Source: Mimachlamys varia (Eukaryota; Mollusca; Bivalvia; Pectinida; Pectinidae). Taken from it: DNA of 64,000 nt. Below are positions 38,351-48,227 of this stretch, one piece after another (within the stretch, counting starts at the first letter, position 1; each line of letters begins with the position of its first letter). The stretch covers positions 58,260,139 through 58,324,138 of the forward strand of contig OX392531.1 in the NCBI GenBank assembly GCA_947623455.1. The letters are read 5' to 3'. Below the pieces are notes generated by a model. That model was not told where the DNA came from, ran no database searches, and was given only the letters and a program-made list of their open reading frames with translations. Position numbers and translations under genes: made by a program.

Positions 38351-38744
38351 TATTATCTTATATACAAATGTATCAGCGAAGTTCATATAAAAACAACTAA
38401 GTGTGATTATAGATATAATCTTAGATCAGATAAAAAAATCATTTAATCTTAAAAATAATCTAAACTCCTATAAAAACAACCACGTGTTATTATAAATATA
38501 ATCTTAGATCAGATAAAAAAAACATTGAATCGTAAAAATAATCTTAACTCCTATAAAAACAACCAAATGTGATTATAGATATAATCTTAGATCAGATAAA
38601 AGCAAACATGTATTCTTAACAAACTTTCAGAACCTTGGATTAAATAAACATAACATTTAAGCATCATACAATAACCTAATCATAGCTTAGATATACATAA
38701 CAAAAGTAATTATTCTACACTTAGACTATGTAAGATATACTGAA

Positions 38745-39235
38745 TCGTTAACAAATCAATAGTCCAAACTCGATTAGACTACAATAAGCCAAGGTGTTCC
38801 AGAAGGGTAAACGGCTTTTGCTTCATCGATGACACCCGCAGTGTTATCACAGGTCACATCAAGTGTCACAACCTCAAAGTAAGTACTGAGAGATCAAACA
38901 CAGCAACATGGCATTCCAATGAACATATCTATGAGAAAATGATGGCGACGTTTAAAGTGCTCATCAGTTTTATTATCTCTAGAATCCCTGTGCGAAGCTT
39001 TGTTTGTCAGCAGCCAACATATATCAAGAAAATCCACAACAAAACTCTGAATTTACAAATCAACTGTAACATAATAATAAGCAACATAAAATGGATGAGT
39101 AAGGATGTTTTTCTCAGGGATGTAAATTGATGTAGAAGAGTCGGTTGTGTCCTTAACTTCAAGTCCATAATAATCTATACGATCGACGTGGTCAGCATCG
39201 CTTTGTTTGTAGACAACACATCGTGGAGATAAAGG
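38745..39235 (-). pseudogene. Degraded reverse-transcriptase element copy
   Basis: Recognisable - strand pieces are the terminal repeat (aaggtgttccagaagggtaa and cttcatcgatgacacccgc), the region before the stop, and a DRIDYYGLEVKDTTDSSTS segment that corresponds to DRIYPSELEIKDTTDSSTS in the better copies. Many deletions and stops. Confidence 0.75.
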
Positions 39236-39261
39236 AATTATTTTGAAACCTGTTATCACCA

Positions 39262-39640
39262 GCCATAACCACCATAATCTGAACTAAAATCGATTAAACT
39301 AGATACAAAATATGAACAAAGAAATATTTACACGGGGGATCCTTGAAAAATTGCAAGAGAATAATACCAGGTGTTCTGGAAAAGTAAGTGTTTCATCAAA
39401 GGTCACATCCAAGTAAATGTTACTCCCTCCAATTGAGACCCTAATCACTGTACAGTACAACAGGTAGGCATACTGATTAATATTAAAAAAGGTCCATCTA
39501 CATATCACACAAGGTTACAGGGTGTCTCTCAAGAAGACTAAGTTTAAGACGATAACACTTGCTGATATTCTTCAACAATATGCATCTTTCAAATTTCGTG
39601 TGCCGTTTATTTGTTCATCTGCAGCTAACATGTATCGCTA
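39262..39640 (-). pseudogene. Second degraded reverse-transcriptase element copy, in tandem
   Basis: Begins with the terminal repeat (ctaaaatcgattaaactaga, ataccaggtgttctggaaaa) directly after the previous copy and in the same orientation, and reaches the region before the RT core. Too short and broken to code. Confidence 0.7.
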
Positions 39641-39784
39641 CTTTGTCCAGGCATTTTTATGCAGTTAATAACAATTTGGCAAACTGTTTTGAGACGCTTT
39701 GAATTGGTATGATCAGGCGATATTGATCAATATGTAAGTATTAAGATCAAACGAAATCTACTGACACCAGTGATATAAGAACAT

Positions 39785-41633
39785 AGGACAACTACACTTT
39801 TTGTATCAACACGGGGGCTGTAGCATCTCAGACAAATTCTTACACGAGGGCTAAATGATCAAACGACATCATAGGACAACTATCAATACGGGGGCTGTAG
39901 GATCTCAGACAAATTCTTACACAAGGGCTGAATGATCAAACGTCATCATAGGACAACTATCAATACGGGGGCTGTAGGATCTCAGGCAAATGTTTACACA
40001 AGGGCTGAATGATCAAACGACATCATAGGACAACTATCAACACGGGGCTGTAGCATCTCAGACAAATTCTTACACAAGGGCTGAATGATCAAACGACATC
40101 ATAGGACAACTATCAATACGGGGGCTGTAGCATCTCAGACAAATGTTTACACAAGGGCTGAATGATCAAACGACATCATAGGACAACTATCAACACGGGG
40201 GCTGTAGCATCTCAGACAAATTCTTACACAAGGGCTGAATGATCAAACGACATCATAGTACAGCTACCAACACGGGGGCTGTAGCATCTCAGACAAATTC
40301 TTACACAAGGGCTAAATGATCAAACGTCATATAAGACAACTATCAACACGGGGGCTGTAAGATCTCAGGCAAATGTTTACACAAGGGCTGAATGATCAAA
40401 CGACATCATAGGACAACTATCAACACGGGGGCTGTAGCATCTCAGACAAATTCTTACACAAGGGCTAAATGATCAAACGTCATATAGGACAACTATCAAC
40501 ACGGGGGCTGTAGGATCTCAGGCAAATGTTTACACAAGGGCTGAATGATCAAACGACATCATAGGACAACTATCAACACGGGGGCTGTAGGATCTCAGAC
40601 AAATTCTTACACAAGGGCTAAATGATCAAACGTCATCATAGGACAACTATCAACACGGGGGCTGTAGGATCATAGACAAATTCTTACACAAGGGCTGAAT
40701 GATCAAACGACATCATAGGACAACTATCAACACGGGGGCTATATGATCTCAGACAAATGTTTTCACAAGGGCTAAATGATCAAACGTCATATAGGACAAC
40801 TATTAACACGGGGGCTGTAGGTTCTCAGACAAATTCTTACACAAGGGCTGAATGAACAAACGTCATATAGGACAATTATCAACAGGGGGCCGTAGGATCT
40901 CAGACAAATACTTACACAAGGGCTGAATGATCAAACGACATCATAGGACAATTATCAACAGGGGGCCGTAGGATCTCAGACAAATGATTACACAAGGGCT
41001 GAATGATCAATCGACATCTTAGGACAATTATCAACAGAGGGCCGTAGGATCTCAGACAAATACTAACACAAGGGCTGAATGATCAAACGACATCATAGGA
41101 CAACTATCAACACGGGGGCTGTAGCATCTCAGACAAAATCTTTCACAAGGGCTGAATGATCAAACGACATCATAGGGACAACTATCAACACGGGGGCTGT
41201 AGCATCTCAGACAAATTCTTACACAAGGGCTGAATGACCAAACGACATCATAGGACAACTATCAACACGGGGGCTGTAGCATATCAGACAAATTCTAACA
41301 CAAGGGCTAAATGATCAAACGTCATCATAGAACAACTATCAACACGGGGGCTGTAGCATATCAGACAAATTCTTACACAAGGGCTGAATGATCAAACGAC
41401 ATCATAGGACAACTATCAACACGGGGGCTGTAGGATCTCAGACAAATTCTTACACAAGGGCTGAATGATCAAACGACATCATAGGACAACTATCAACACG
41501 GGGGCTGTAGCATCTCAGACAAATGTTTACACAAGGGCTGAATGATCAAACGACATCATAGGACAACTATCAACACGGGGGCTGTAGCATCTCAGACAAA
41601 TTCTTACACAAGGGCTAAATGATCAAACGATTA
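39785..41633. repeat. 77-bp satellite array, about 24 copies
   Basis: The unit is caacacgggggctgtagcat followed by ctcagacaaattcttacaca, agggctgaatgatcaaacga, catcataggacaactat. Several units are 75-76 bp because the run of G or the catcatagg piece is shortened. Decayed copies of tattaacacgggggctgtag continue to about 41840. Confidence 0.95.
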
Positions 41634-42624
41634 ATATAAACATGGAAGTTGCATGGTAATTAATAGGCGAGCAATATGACTACAACATCTATTAACACGG
41701 GGGCTGTAGAATCGCATGACTCATATAAATAATTCACCGGCTGTTTGATTGAATGACCGATTCTAATTCATACGTGGACTGCAGACTCAACTAAACATAT
41801 TAACACGTAGGCTTATGACCTAAAGACTCGACTATGAACATAATTGTAACATCGTTCTTGTCTCTTTCTCACATCAATCGCTTAAGTGAAGTGGTGCAGT
41901 TTTTTGATCAATTATAATGTTAAACTGTAGTTGATTTCCATTAAGTGTTCCCCGAGGTATGTTATAAAATGTCTGTGGCCACATTTGCTGAACTACAAAG
42001 TAGTGTTGTCTCCGTACTCATTGCGTTCGTGTCTTAAAGTTCCCCGTCATCCCTTAGGGAAACACACATGCACTTGAAAACATCCAAAACTAAGAATCAA
42101 TACTGGCTGATAATGCTGAAACTACAAATAGCGATGTATAGTGTATTGAGACAACGTGTAAGGCTGCATGACTATGTTTAAGTAAATATTTGGCCAGATA
42201 GTACTGATACGTAATTATAAAATAAATATCAAAATCTATTCGATATGTAAAATCTGCCTTGTTATGATAATATTTTCTACATAATAGCTTTATCATGACG
42301 TTATGAAGCATGTAACTTGACATATTCCAGCAATTTTTACGACTTCTTGTGTGTTGTATGGGCCGTACTTACCCCGTCAATGTGCCGATGTATAAATAAG
42401 TTGTATAAAGATTATAACACAAAACATAAAATTTGTTGATAATTTCCAGCTGAATTTCACTTTAAGGAATATCAACGATGTGTTGTTTATAAATAAGAAA
42501 ATATGCTGACCACGAAGATCGTATATGTCATTCTGACTTTGGAAAACCCTATACAGCTGACTTTTCAACACCGGCTGTTTACTTCGATCTTTCACAATAT
42601 CATCGACATAGACAGTTCACTTCT
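41634..42624. other. Decayed 77-bp repeat copies, then unassigned sequence
   Basis: Up to about 41840 there are diverged 77-bp units. From there to 42624 I see no gene and no repeat structure. Confidence 0.5.
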
Positions 42625-42865
42625 AAACGTGACGATTCGAATTTCTGATTGTGAATTTTTCCTTTCTTGAAAGAAATCGCCCGCTTCTCCAACTGACATT
42701 ACTTGGAAATAATCTAAATTCTTTCTGAACACCTGGTCTATCATGTATTCGTTTTCTAGTGTCACCGTATCAACATTTCCTTTGTTCATTATATGCTTGT
42801 AGTTTAAACGATTTTGAATTCGGATTATGATTTTAATGAAGATTTGTTATTCTCTAATTTTTATT
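42625..42865 (+). pseudogene. Reverse-transcriptase element remnant, + strand
   Basis: aaacgtgacgattcgaattt corresponds to the KRDDFNF codons of the family. After a large internal deletion the sequence continues into the terminal repeat (tctgaacacctggtctatca ... acgattttgaattcggatta). No coding function remains. Confidence 0.65.
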
Positions 42866-43065
42866 TCTAATACAGAATTTTAACTTTGTGTAGGTATATA
42901 AATAATGGTGTGTTTTCCGCTTTGTGTAGGTGTACACCTTATAGAGTATTTGAGGTATGTATAGATAATGACTTAATGGAATGCGTTTCGCTTTGTGTAG
43001 GTGCACGCCTTATAGATCTATTTCTAGTAATACCCATCTAGTCCGGTTGCCAAACCCCAGATTTT
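42866..43065. repeat. Short duplicated segment
   Basis: ctttgtgtaggtg(t/c)ac(a/g)ccttatag occurs near 42920 and again near 42990, with related sequence between the two. No gene. Confidence 0.55.
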
Positions 43066-43544
43066 GGATGAACCTTGCAATAGGGTCCGTACATTTTTTT
43101 TGATGTTTCTAAACCTGTGAGACATGCTCTTTAAGAATCTGGATGATGCCACTCTGTCATCATTGGGCAATCCGCACAATATGCAAATGAAGGCCGCCAT
43201 TACTGAAAATCTTGTTTTCGTCAATATCTCAGTAACTATACATGGTATCAAAAGAATTTTGGTGCCTATCCCCATGTTAAGAGGGGTAACGAATAAGATC
43301 TAGCCATTTTAGTAAAGATCACACTTAAAGGTTGTGCTGAATAGGCATATTTAGGCCGCCATTACTGAAAATTTCGTTTTCGTCAATATCTCAGCAACCA
43401 CATATGGCATCACAATAATTCTGGCGTCTATACACATGTTGTCAGGGGTAAAGAATCAGATTAAATCATTTCAATATTGATCACACCAATATTTTTGTAA
43501 AATATACGAAAAATCAACGTCTGTGTATATCCGAGTCGTTACAG

Positions 43545-44090
43545 AAAAAAAAAATCAGAGAATACCAAAGCGTCAACAAAACCATAATTAGAAATCAAAA
43601 TCAATTAAACTAGGGGCAAAATAGGAACAAAGGAAAGATTTACATGGAGACTCGTAAAAGCACAAGAGAAAAAGACCAGGTGTTCCGGAAGAGTAAGCGT
43701 CTTCTGCTTCATCGACGACACCCGCCATGTAAATCTTGATCACCTCCAAGTAAGCACCAATCCTCAAAATGAGAACCGAGTCATCATTGTCATCACAACA
43801 AGTAAACACACTAACAAGCAAACTCAAAAACGTCCATTTTCATATCACACAAAAATACAGAATATTTCTCGATGATATCAAGATGGCGACCATAAAACTT
43901 GCCCATAGTCTTCATCAACCTGCATTTCTCGAATCCCTGTGCTTTAAGTTTGTTCGTCAGCAGTTGACATCTATCACGAAAATCGCGATATTCAGAGCAA
44001 GCCCTAGAATAACGAATCAACCGCGACATGTAAACACCATAGGATGGAGAAGCAGGAAAGTTCACGAATCAAAAATCGTCAAGGTGATAG
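43545..44090 (-). pseudogene. Reverse-transcriptase element fragment inside the left palindrome arm
   Basis: Begins with aaaaaaaatcagagaatacc and the full terminal repeat, then on the - strand gives the C-terminal block (MSRLIRYSRACSEYRDFRDR, then ...TNKLKAQGFEKCRLMKTMG). The RT palm itself is absent. Among the better conserved versions of this block in the window. Confidence 0.85.
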
Positions 44091-44583
44091 CCTATAGGAC
44101 TAGCCTACATCCCCTTAACTTATGTTAATGCATGTTGCCACGACTAATTTGACTCGATCCTCAAACAAATCACTTTCAACAATATTGTCACAATCATCAA
44201 CCCATCAGATACCCTCATCCTGAATGTGAGCCGGCTTTACATTCTGTTTGAATGCCTCTTTAGAAGGTTGGAGTGACTTAGGCTCTGGAGCATTTGTCTC
44301 ATTTTTTCTATCCATCCTTCGCGACCAAACTTCTCTACGGACATCCAGACATGTAGGATGTCAACAAGCTTTGACCCTGTAGCAGGCAGCCATGAATGCT
44401 GTCGCTTCTTCAATGATTTCATCTTTGTTCTTTCAGCTGCCTTAACCTTTTGCTGTATGATTATTACATCCGCTTCTTCATGGCAAGTCATGAGATTTTC
44501 CCTGCGGACGACAATGCCATCCTGAATTACAACTGGTGCAGACTCAGTTGAGTAACTGAGAAGAAGGTAGAGGTCATAGATCT
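44091..44583 (-). pseudogene. Broken copy of a cysteine-rich uncharacterised protein gene, left arm
   Basis: On the - strand it reads SAPVVIQDGIVVRRENLMTC across the start and then MTCHEEADVIIIQQ. A deletion follows, with a jump to VWSRRMDRKNETNAPEPKSL and QPSKEAFKQNVKPAHIQ, then a stop. I recognise this order (an HEEAD segment, an AAHALTGCDT segment, a KAPELKTLPP segment and a Cys-rich tail) from many uncharacterised, often multicopy proteins in cnidarians, molluscs and fish. Their function is not established, and a mobile-element origin is plausible. The middle and the Cys-rich tail are missing here. Confidence 0.65.
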
Positions 44584-44846
44584 GGGCCCGTATTCATGAA
44601 ACCGTTCTCATGCTCAAGTTTGGATTTCGTGCTCAAGCCTTATTTCTTGTTCTGGCTATAAATTATTTAAAAATATAACTGTCAAAGTTTTGGAAAAAAA
44701 GTTGAAAAGACATGAAGCTAAAAACTGTTTTGAACATTTACATTGACTTTTTGACTCATCGACATGATTAAGGAGAGTTTCAAGAAAGCTGGCTTGAGCA
44801 CGGAATCCATGCTTGAGCATGAGAACGGTTTCATGAATCCGGGCCC
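44584..44846. mobile_element. 263-bp MITE with 35-bp terminal inverted repeats
   Basis: The left end gggcccgtattcatgaaacc (44584 onward, through tgctcaag at 44618) and the right end (cttgagca ... gggccc, ending 44846) are inverted copies with a single mismatch in 35 bp. The centre is AT-rich and non-coding. It lies at the centre of the palindrome. I see no convincing target-site duplication. Confidence 0.9.
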
Positions 44847-44929
44847 TGATATGGCAGAATTGGATCTAGAAAGCACAGGACGAAACCGATCAACAGTCTG
44901 GTCATTACCTCTACTGACTCTGTACTAGT

Positions 44930-45865
44930 TGTAATTTCAGGATGGTATAGTCTTTCGCAGAGAAGACTTCATGACTTGCCACGAAAAAGCAGATAAAATA
45001 ACCATATCGCAGATGGTTAAGGCAGCTGAAAGTTGCGTGAAAAAGAATTAACATCATATGTGAGGACACAATCGTTTTTGTCCTTCTGCTGCATTTCCAC
45101 GCAAAGTTAAACATGACCTGTCGTCTTACAATGGAAGGACCAAGTGCCGCACGAACTGCTATAGACATTGGGGCAAGTGCAATGGAACAAATGGACAATT
45201 GCTTTCACAACTGCCAGCCGCCCATGCCCTCTCATGCTGTGACACTATGGCTCAGTGCTCTGGAGTAGGAAAAAACACTGTCATCAAAGTCCTTAAGAGT
45301 GTTGTAGAACTGCACAACTGGGGCATTTTATTTTAGGATATATACGATATCATTGAAGAAGCGACAGTATTCATGGCTACCTCCTACAGGGCCAAAGCGT
45401 GGTGACATCAAATATGACTGAGGTCCGGAGAGAAGTCTGGTCGCGAAGGATGGATGGGGAAATGTGGCAAAGGCTCCAGAGCTTAAGACACCCCCACCTT
45501 CTAAAGAAACATTCAAAGAGAACGTAAAGTGGGTGCACATTCAGACTTCTATTTGGAAAACAACTCTCAGCTCAAAACCTCCACTACCAGATTCTGTCGA
45601 GTTCGGATTGGAACTTGAGGAATGCACTAGACGCTTGATTCCAGTAATATTGCATCCAAACGTTAGTGTTGCTCCACAGGAGGTGCTGAAAATGATAAAG
45701 TATGGTTGTGCTACGAATACACCAGGTTGGACAGGAATGTATGGATGTTATACAGCTCACTTGTCATGCACAATGACAAGTGGATGTCACTGGGCCGCAA
45801 ACTGCCAGAATGGGCAAACCCGACGGGTTGTTGACTGATAATGTTGTTGAAAGTGATTTGTTTGA
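44930..45865 (+). pseudogene. Broken copy of the same cysteine-rich protein gene, right arm
   Basis: + strand, fuller than the left-arm copy. It begins near 44930, gives MTCHEKADKITISQMVKAAE at 44969, then, in shifted frames, LPAAHALSCCDTMAQC, GVGKNTVIKVLKS, DIIEEATVFMA and MTEVRREVWSRRMD. A longer open stretch (45464-45838) starts AKAPELKTPPPSKETF and carries IQTSIWKTTL, APQEVLKMIKYGCATNTP and LSCTMTSGCH. The family normally has many Cys in the tail (GCATxxPCxxxRCxC); several are replaced here. At least three frame breaks make it a pseudogene. Family recognition is from memory; no function is claimed. Confidence 0.7.
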
Positions 45866-46109
45866 GGAATGAGACATTTGGTTAAGTTTTACGTCCTATT
45901 AACAGCCAGGGTCATTTAAAGACGTGCCAGATTTTGAAAGTGGAGGAAAGCCGCAGTACCCGGAGAAAAACCACCAACCTACGGTCAATACCTGGCAACT
46001 GCCCTACATGGGAACGTGGGATTAGAACTCGCAACCCAGAGGCGGAGGGCTAGTGGTAGAATGTTGGAACACCTAAACCACTCGGCCACCGCGGCCCTGC
46101 GGAATGAGA
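45866..46109 (-). mobile_element. tRNA-derived SINE with 9-bp target-site duplications
   Basis: The SINE occupies 45875-46100 and is read on the - strand from 46100. The flanks ggaatgaga (45866-45874) and ggaatgaga (46101-46109) are identical target-site duplications. The tRNA-like head has box A TGGCCGAGTGG (46078-46088) and a box B-like GGTTGCGAGTTCTAATCCC (46018-46036), the spacing and type of a Ser/Leu-class tRNA relic. The body (gaggaaagccgcagtacccg) and tail (aacagccagggtcatttaaa) match a SINE type that I recognise from bivalves. It interrupts the right arm of the palindrome. Confidence 0.9.
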
Positions 46110-46727
46110 TAAATTAGCAGTTGCGGCATGTTTTAGCAAAAGTAAAAGGGATGCTCTGTGCACGTGACGACTTTGCAAAAATATTGGTGCGATCAATACT
46201 GAAATGCTTTAATCTGATTCTTTATCTCTGACATCATGTGTATAGACGCCAGAATTATTTTGATACAATATGTAGTTGTTGAGATATTGAGGAATTCAAG
46301 ATTTTCAGTAATGGCGGCTTATACATGCCTATTAAGCACAACCTATTGGTGTGATCTTTGCTAAAATGGCTTATTCCGATTATTTATCCCTTAAAACACG
46401 GGGTTAGGCACTAAATTATTTTGATACCATACATAGTTACTGAGCTATTGACGAAAATAAGATTTTCAGTAATAGCGGCCTTCATTTGCATATTGTGCGG
46501 ATTGCCCAATGATGACAGAGTGGCATCATTCAGATTCTTAAAGAGCACATCTCAGAGGTTTAGAAACATCAAAACAAACCTTGTACGGACCGTATTGCAT
46601 GCTTATCGGTCCCTGCCACCAGACTAATCATACGAACATTTGTTTGTTAGTATCCAGTACAGTGGATCATACCGTCGATATTACTTACTATATACCATAT
46701 GTATACATAATAGAGTATTTTAGGCGT

Positions 46728-47224
46728 AAATGTACAGTAATCAAGCTGTGTGTAGAGGTACAGTAATCCAGCTGTGTGTAAATGTACAGTAATCCAGCTG
46801 TGTGTAGAGGTACAGTAATCCAGCTGTGTGTAGATGTACAGTAATCCAGCTGTGTGTAGAGGTACAGTAATCCAGCTGTGTGTAGATGTACAGTAATCCA
46901 GCTGTGTGTAAATGTACAGTATTCCAGCTGTGTGTAGATGTACAGAAATCCAGCTGTGTGTAGATGTACAGTAATCCAGCTGTGTGTAAATGTACAGTAA
47001 TCCAGCTGTGTGTAGAGGTACAGTAATCCAGCTGTGTGTAGATGTACAGTAATCCAGCTGTGTGAAAATGTACAGTAATCCAGCTGTGTGTAAATGTACA
47101 GTAATCCAGCTGTGTGTAGAGGTACAGTAATCCAGCTGTGTGTAGATGTACAGTATTCCAGCTGTGTGTAGATGTACAGTAATCCAGTTGTGTGTAGATG
47201 TACAGTAATCCAACTTTGTGTAAA
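46728..47224. repeat. 26-bp minisatellite, about 19 copies
   Basis: The unit is tgtacagtaatccagctgtg plus tgtaga (26 bp). The main variation is gatgtacag, gaggtacag or aatgtacag. Open frames of 186-201 codons on the - strand arise because three units make 26 codons; not genes. It starts about 100 bp after the palindrome ends. Confidence 0.95.
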
Positions 47225-47945
47225 TATAGACCTGGTGTGATGTTTCAATCATGTTAAATTCCCTTTGAAATTTTTTTTACAATATCAGTATAGTCTTTGC
47301 AATAGTTACTGAGCGTATTTATGGTTTGATTGCATTTTCGTTATCTTGAGTCACACCTGAAAAAGTCGGTACCTTTCTGTCCCTTTCGAAGCGGAAAAAT
47401 AGATGGTTTAATATATCGAAACTTTATGTTAAATGTTAGAATAAAAATTTAATTAAAAATACCCTTGTGACGGGTTAATAAATGTTTAGAATACGCCGGT
47501 GTGTGTTTACAACCCCGAGAAAGTCTGTTCATTTCAGTCCCACTCTAGATAAAACATAGATGGTTTCAATTCCGAAACTATATCGTAAGAAATAAGATAT
47601 TAATACGTTGAGGTAGACTAATAAGGCCAATACAAGCTTTGGAAAGTGGTCGAATAGTCAAGTGGTCTGGGATTTGGAGTTCAAGATCAGACAACTTGCC
47701 AAAAAATTATACCAAAACTGTTTTGAATTCTCGAATGGACTTTGAATTAAAAACAAAATAATTAAGACAAAATAATAAAAATAGTGAGTACACTGTTTGG
47801 AGGGAATTTTCCTGCAGCAGGGACCTCAACATGGTAATGGGGTATGGTATACAGACTACGAGATACATCAGTTCGGATCCTCCTGATGTGGCATGTATAG
47901 ATCATCTCTCGTTAATGTCTAGTGGGTAGCTTGTTTGGAGTTAGT
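47225..47945. other. Unassigned sequence with two related ~130-bp segments
   Basis: Around 47340-47450 and 47500-47610 two diverged segments share gaaaaagtc/gagaaagtc, atagatggttt and gaaacttta/gaaactata pieces. No gene seen. Confidence 0.45.
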
Positions 47946-48161
47946 TTATCCAGTGACGTTTCTTTTGCAGTGGTCAATGGGGACCTCCAGCATGTCGTGC
48001 CACGTATGACTTGGCACGTTAAAATGTCTTGCTGCAGGTAGGTCCTGGCGGTTCGGTTTGATCGAACAACGGTTGCTGTTGATCCTCAGATTAAGTGGTG
48101 TTTTGGGCTCTCCCACATACTACATCTGGCAAATGGCACAGGTAATCAGGTATATTACAAT
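47946..48161 (-). pseudogene. GIY-YIG-type endonuclease domain remnant
   Basis: On the - strand one frame reads IVIYLITCAICQM, a TAG, then YVGEPKTPLNLRINSNR, later LPAARHFNVPSHTWHDM and IDHCKRNVTG, then a stop (47946-47948). The order VIYLITC..C, YVGE.K.PL..R.N.HR and PAARHFN.P.H is the pattern of GIY-YIG domains fused to Penelope-like reverse transcriptases. The in-frame TAG and the short length mean it is dead. It lies about 70 bp beyond, and on the same strand as, the 3' end of the most complete RT copy, where a Penelope-like endonuclease would be expected. Whether the two were once one element is inference. Confidence 0.65.
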
Positions 48162-48227
48162 TGCAGGTGTGCATGAATCTGGCTAGAGGATATGGAAGCT
48201 TTGACCATTGACCTCACGTTGGAAAAT

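Larger units (their letters stand above)
43066..46600. repeat. Imperfect ~3.5-kb palindrome
   Basis: Left and right halves are inverted copies. The outer arms are 43066-43500 and about 46170-46600, both containing gatgccactctgtcatcatt and ggcaatccgcacaatatgca in opposite sense. The inner arms hold two broken copies of one gene, diverging from the centre. Three later insertions interrupt the symmetry: a reverse-transcriptase copy in the left arm (43545-44090), a MITE at the centre (44584-44846) and a SINE in the right arm (45875-46100). With these removed, sequence such as ttgtttgagga...aaattag can be aligned continuously across both arms. Confidence 0.8.

Noticed and set aside
46647..47252. 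Minus-strand frames of 186 and 201 codons with YCTSTHSWITV-like repeats
   Set aside because: Product of the 26-bp minisatellite (three units make 26 codons); two frames give the same repeat.
47645..47690. tRNA-like boxes (tagtcaagtggt and gagttcaagatc)
   Set aside because: The spacing between the two boxes is too short for a tRNA or a normal SINE head, and no cloverleaf can be drawn.
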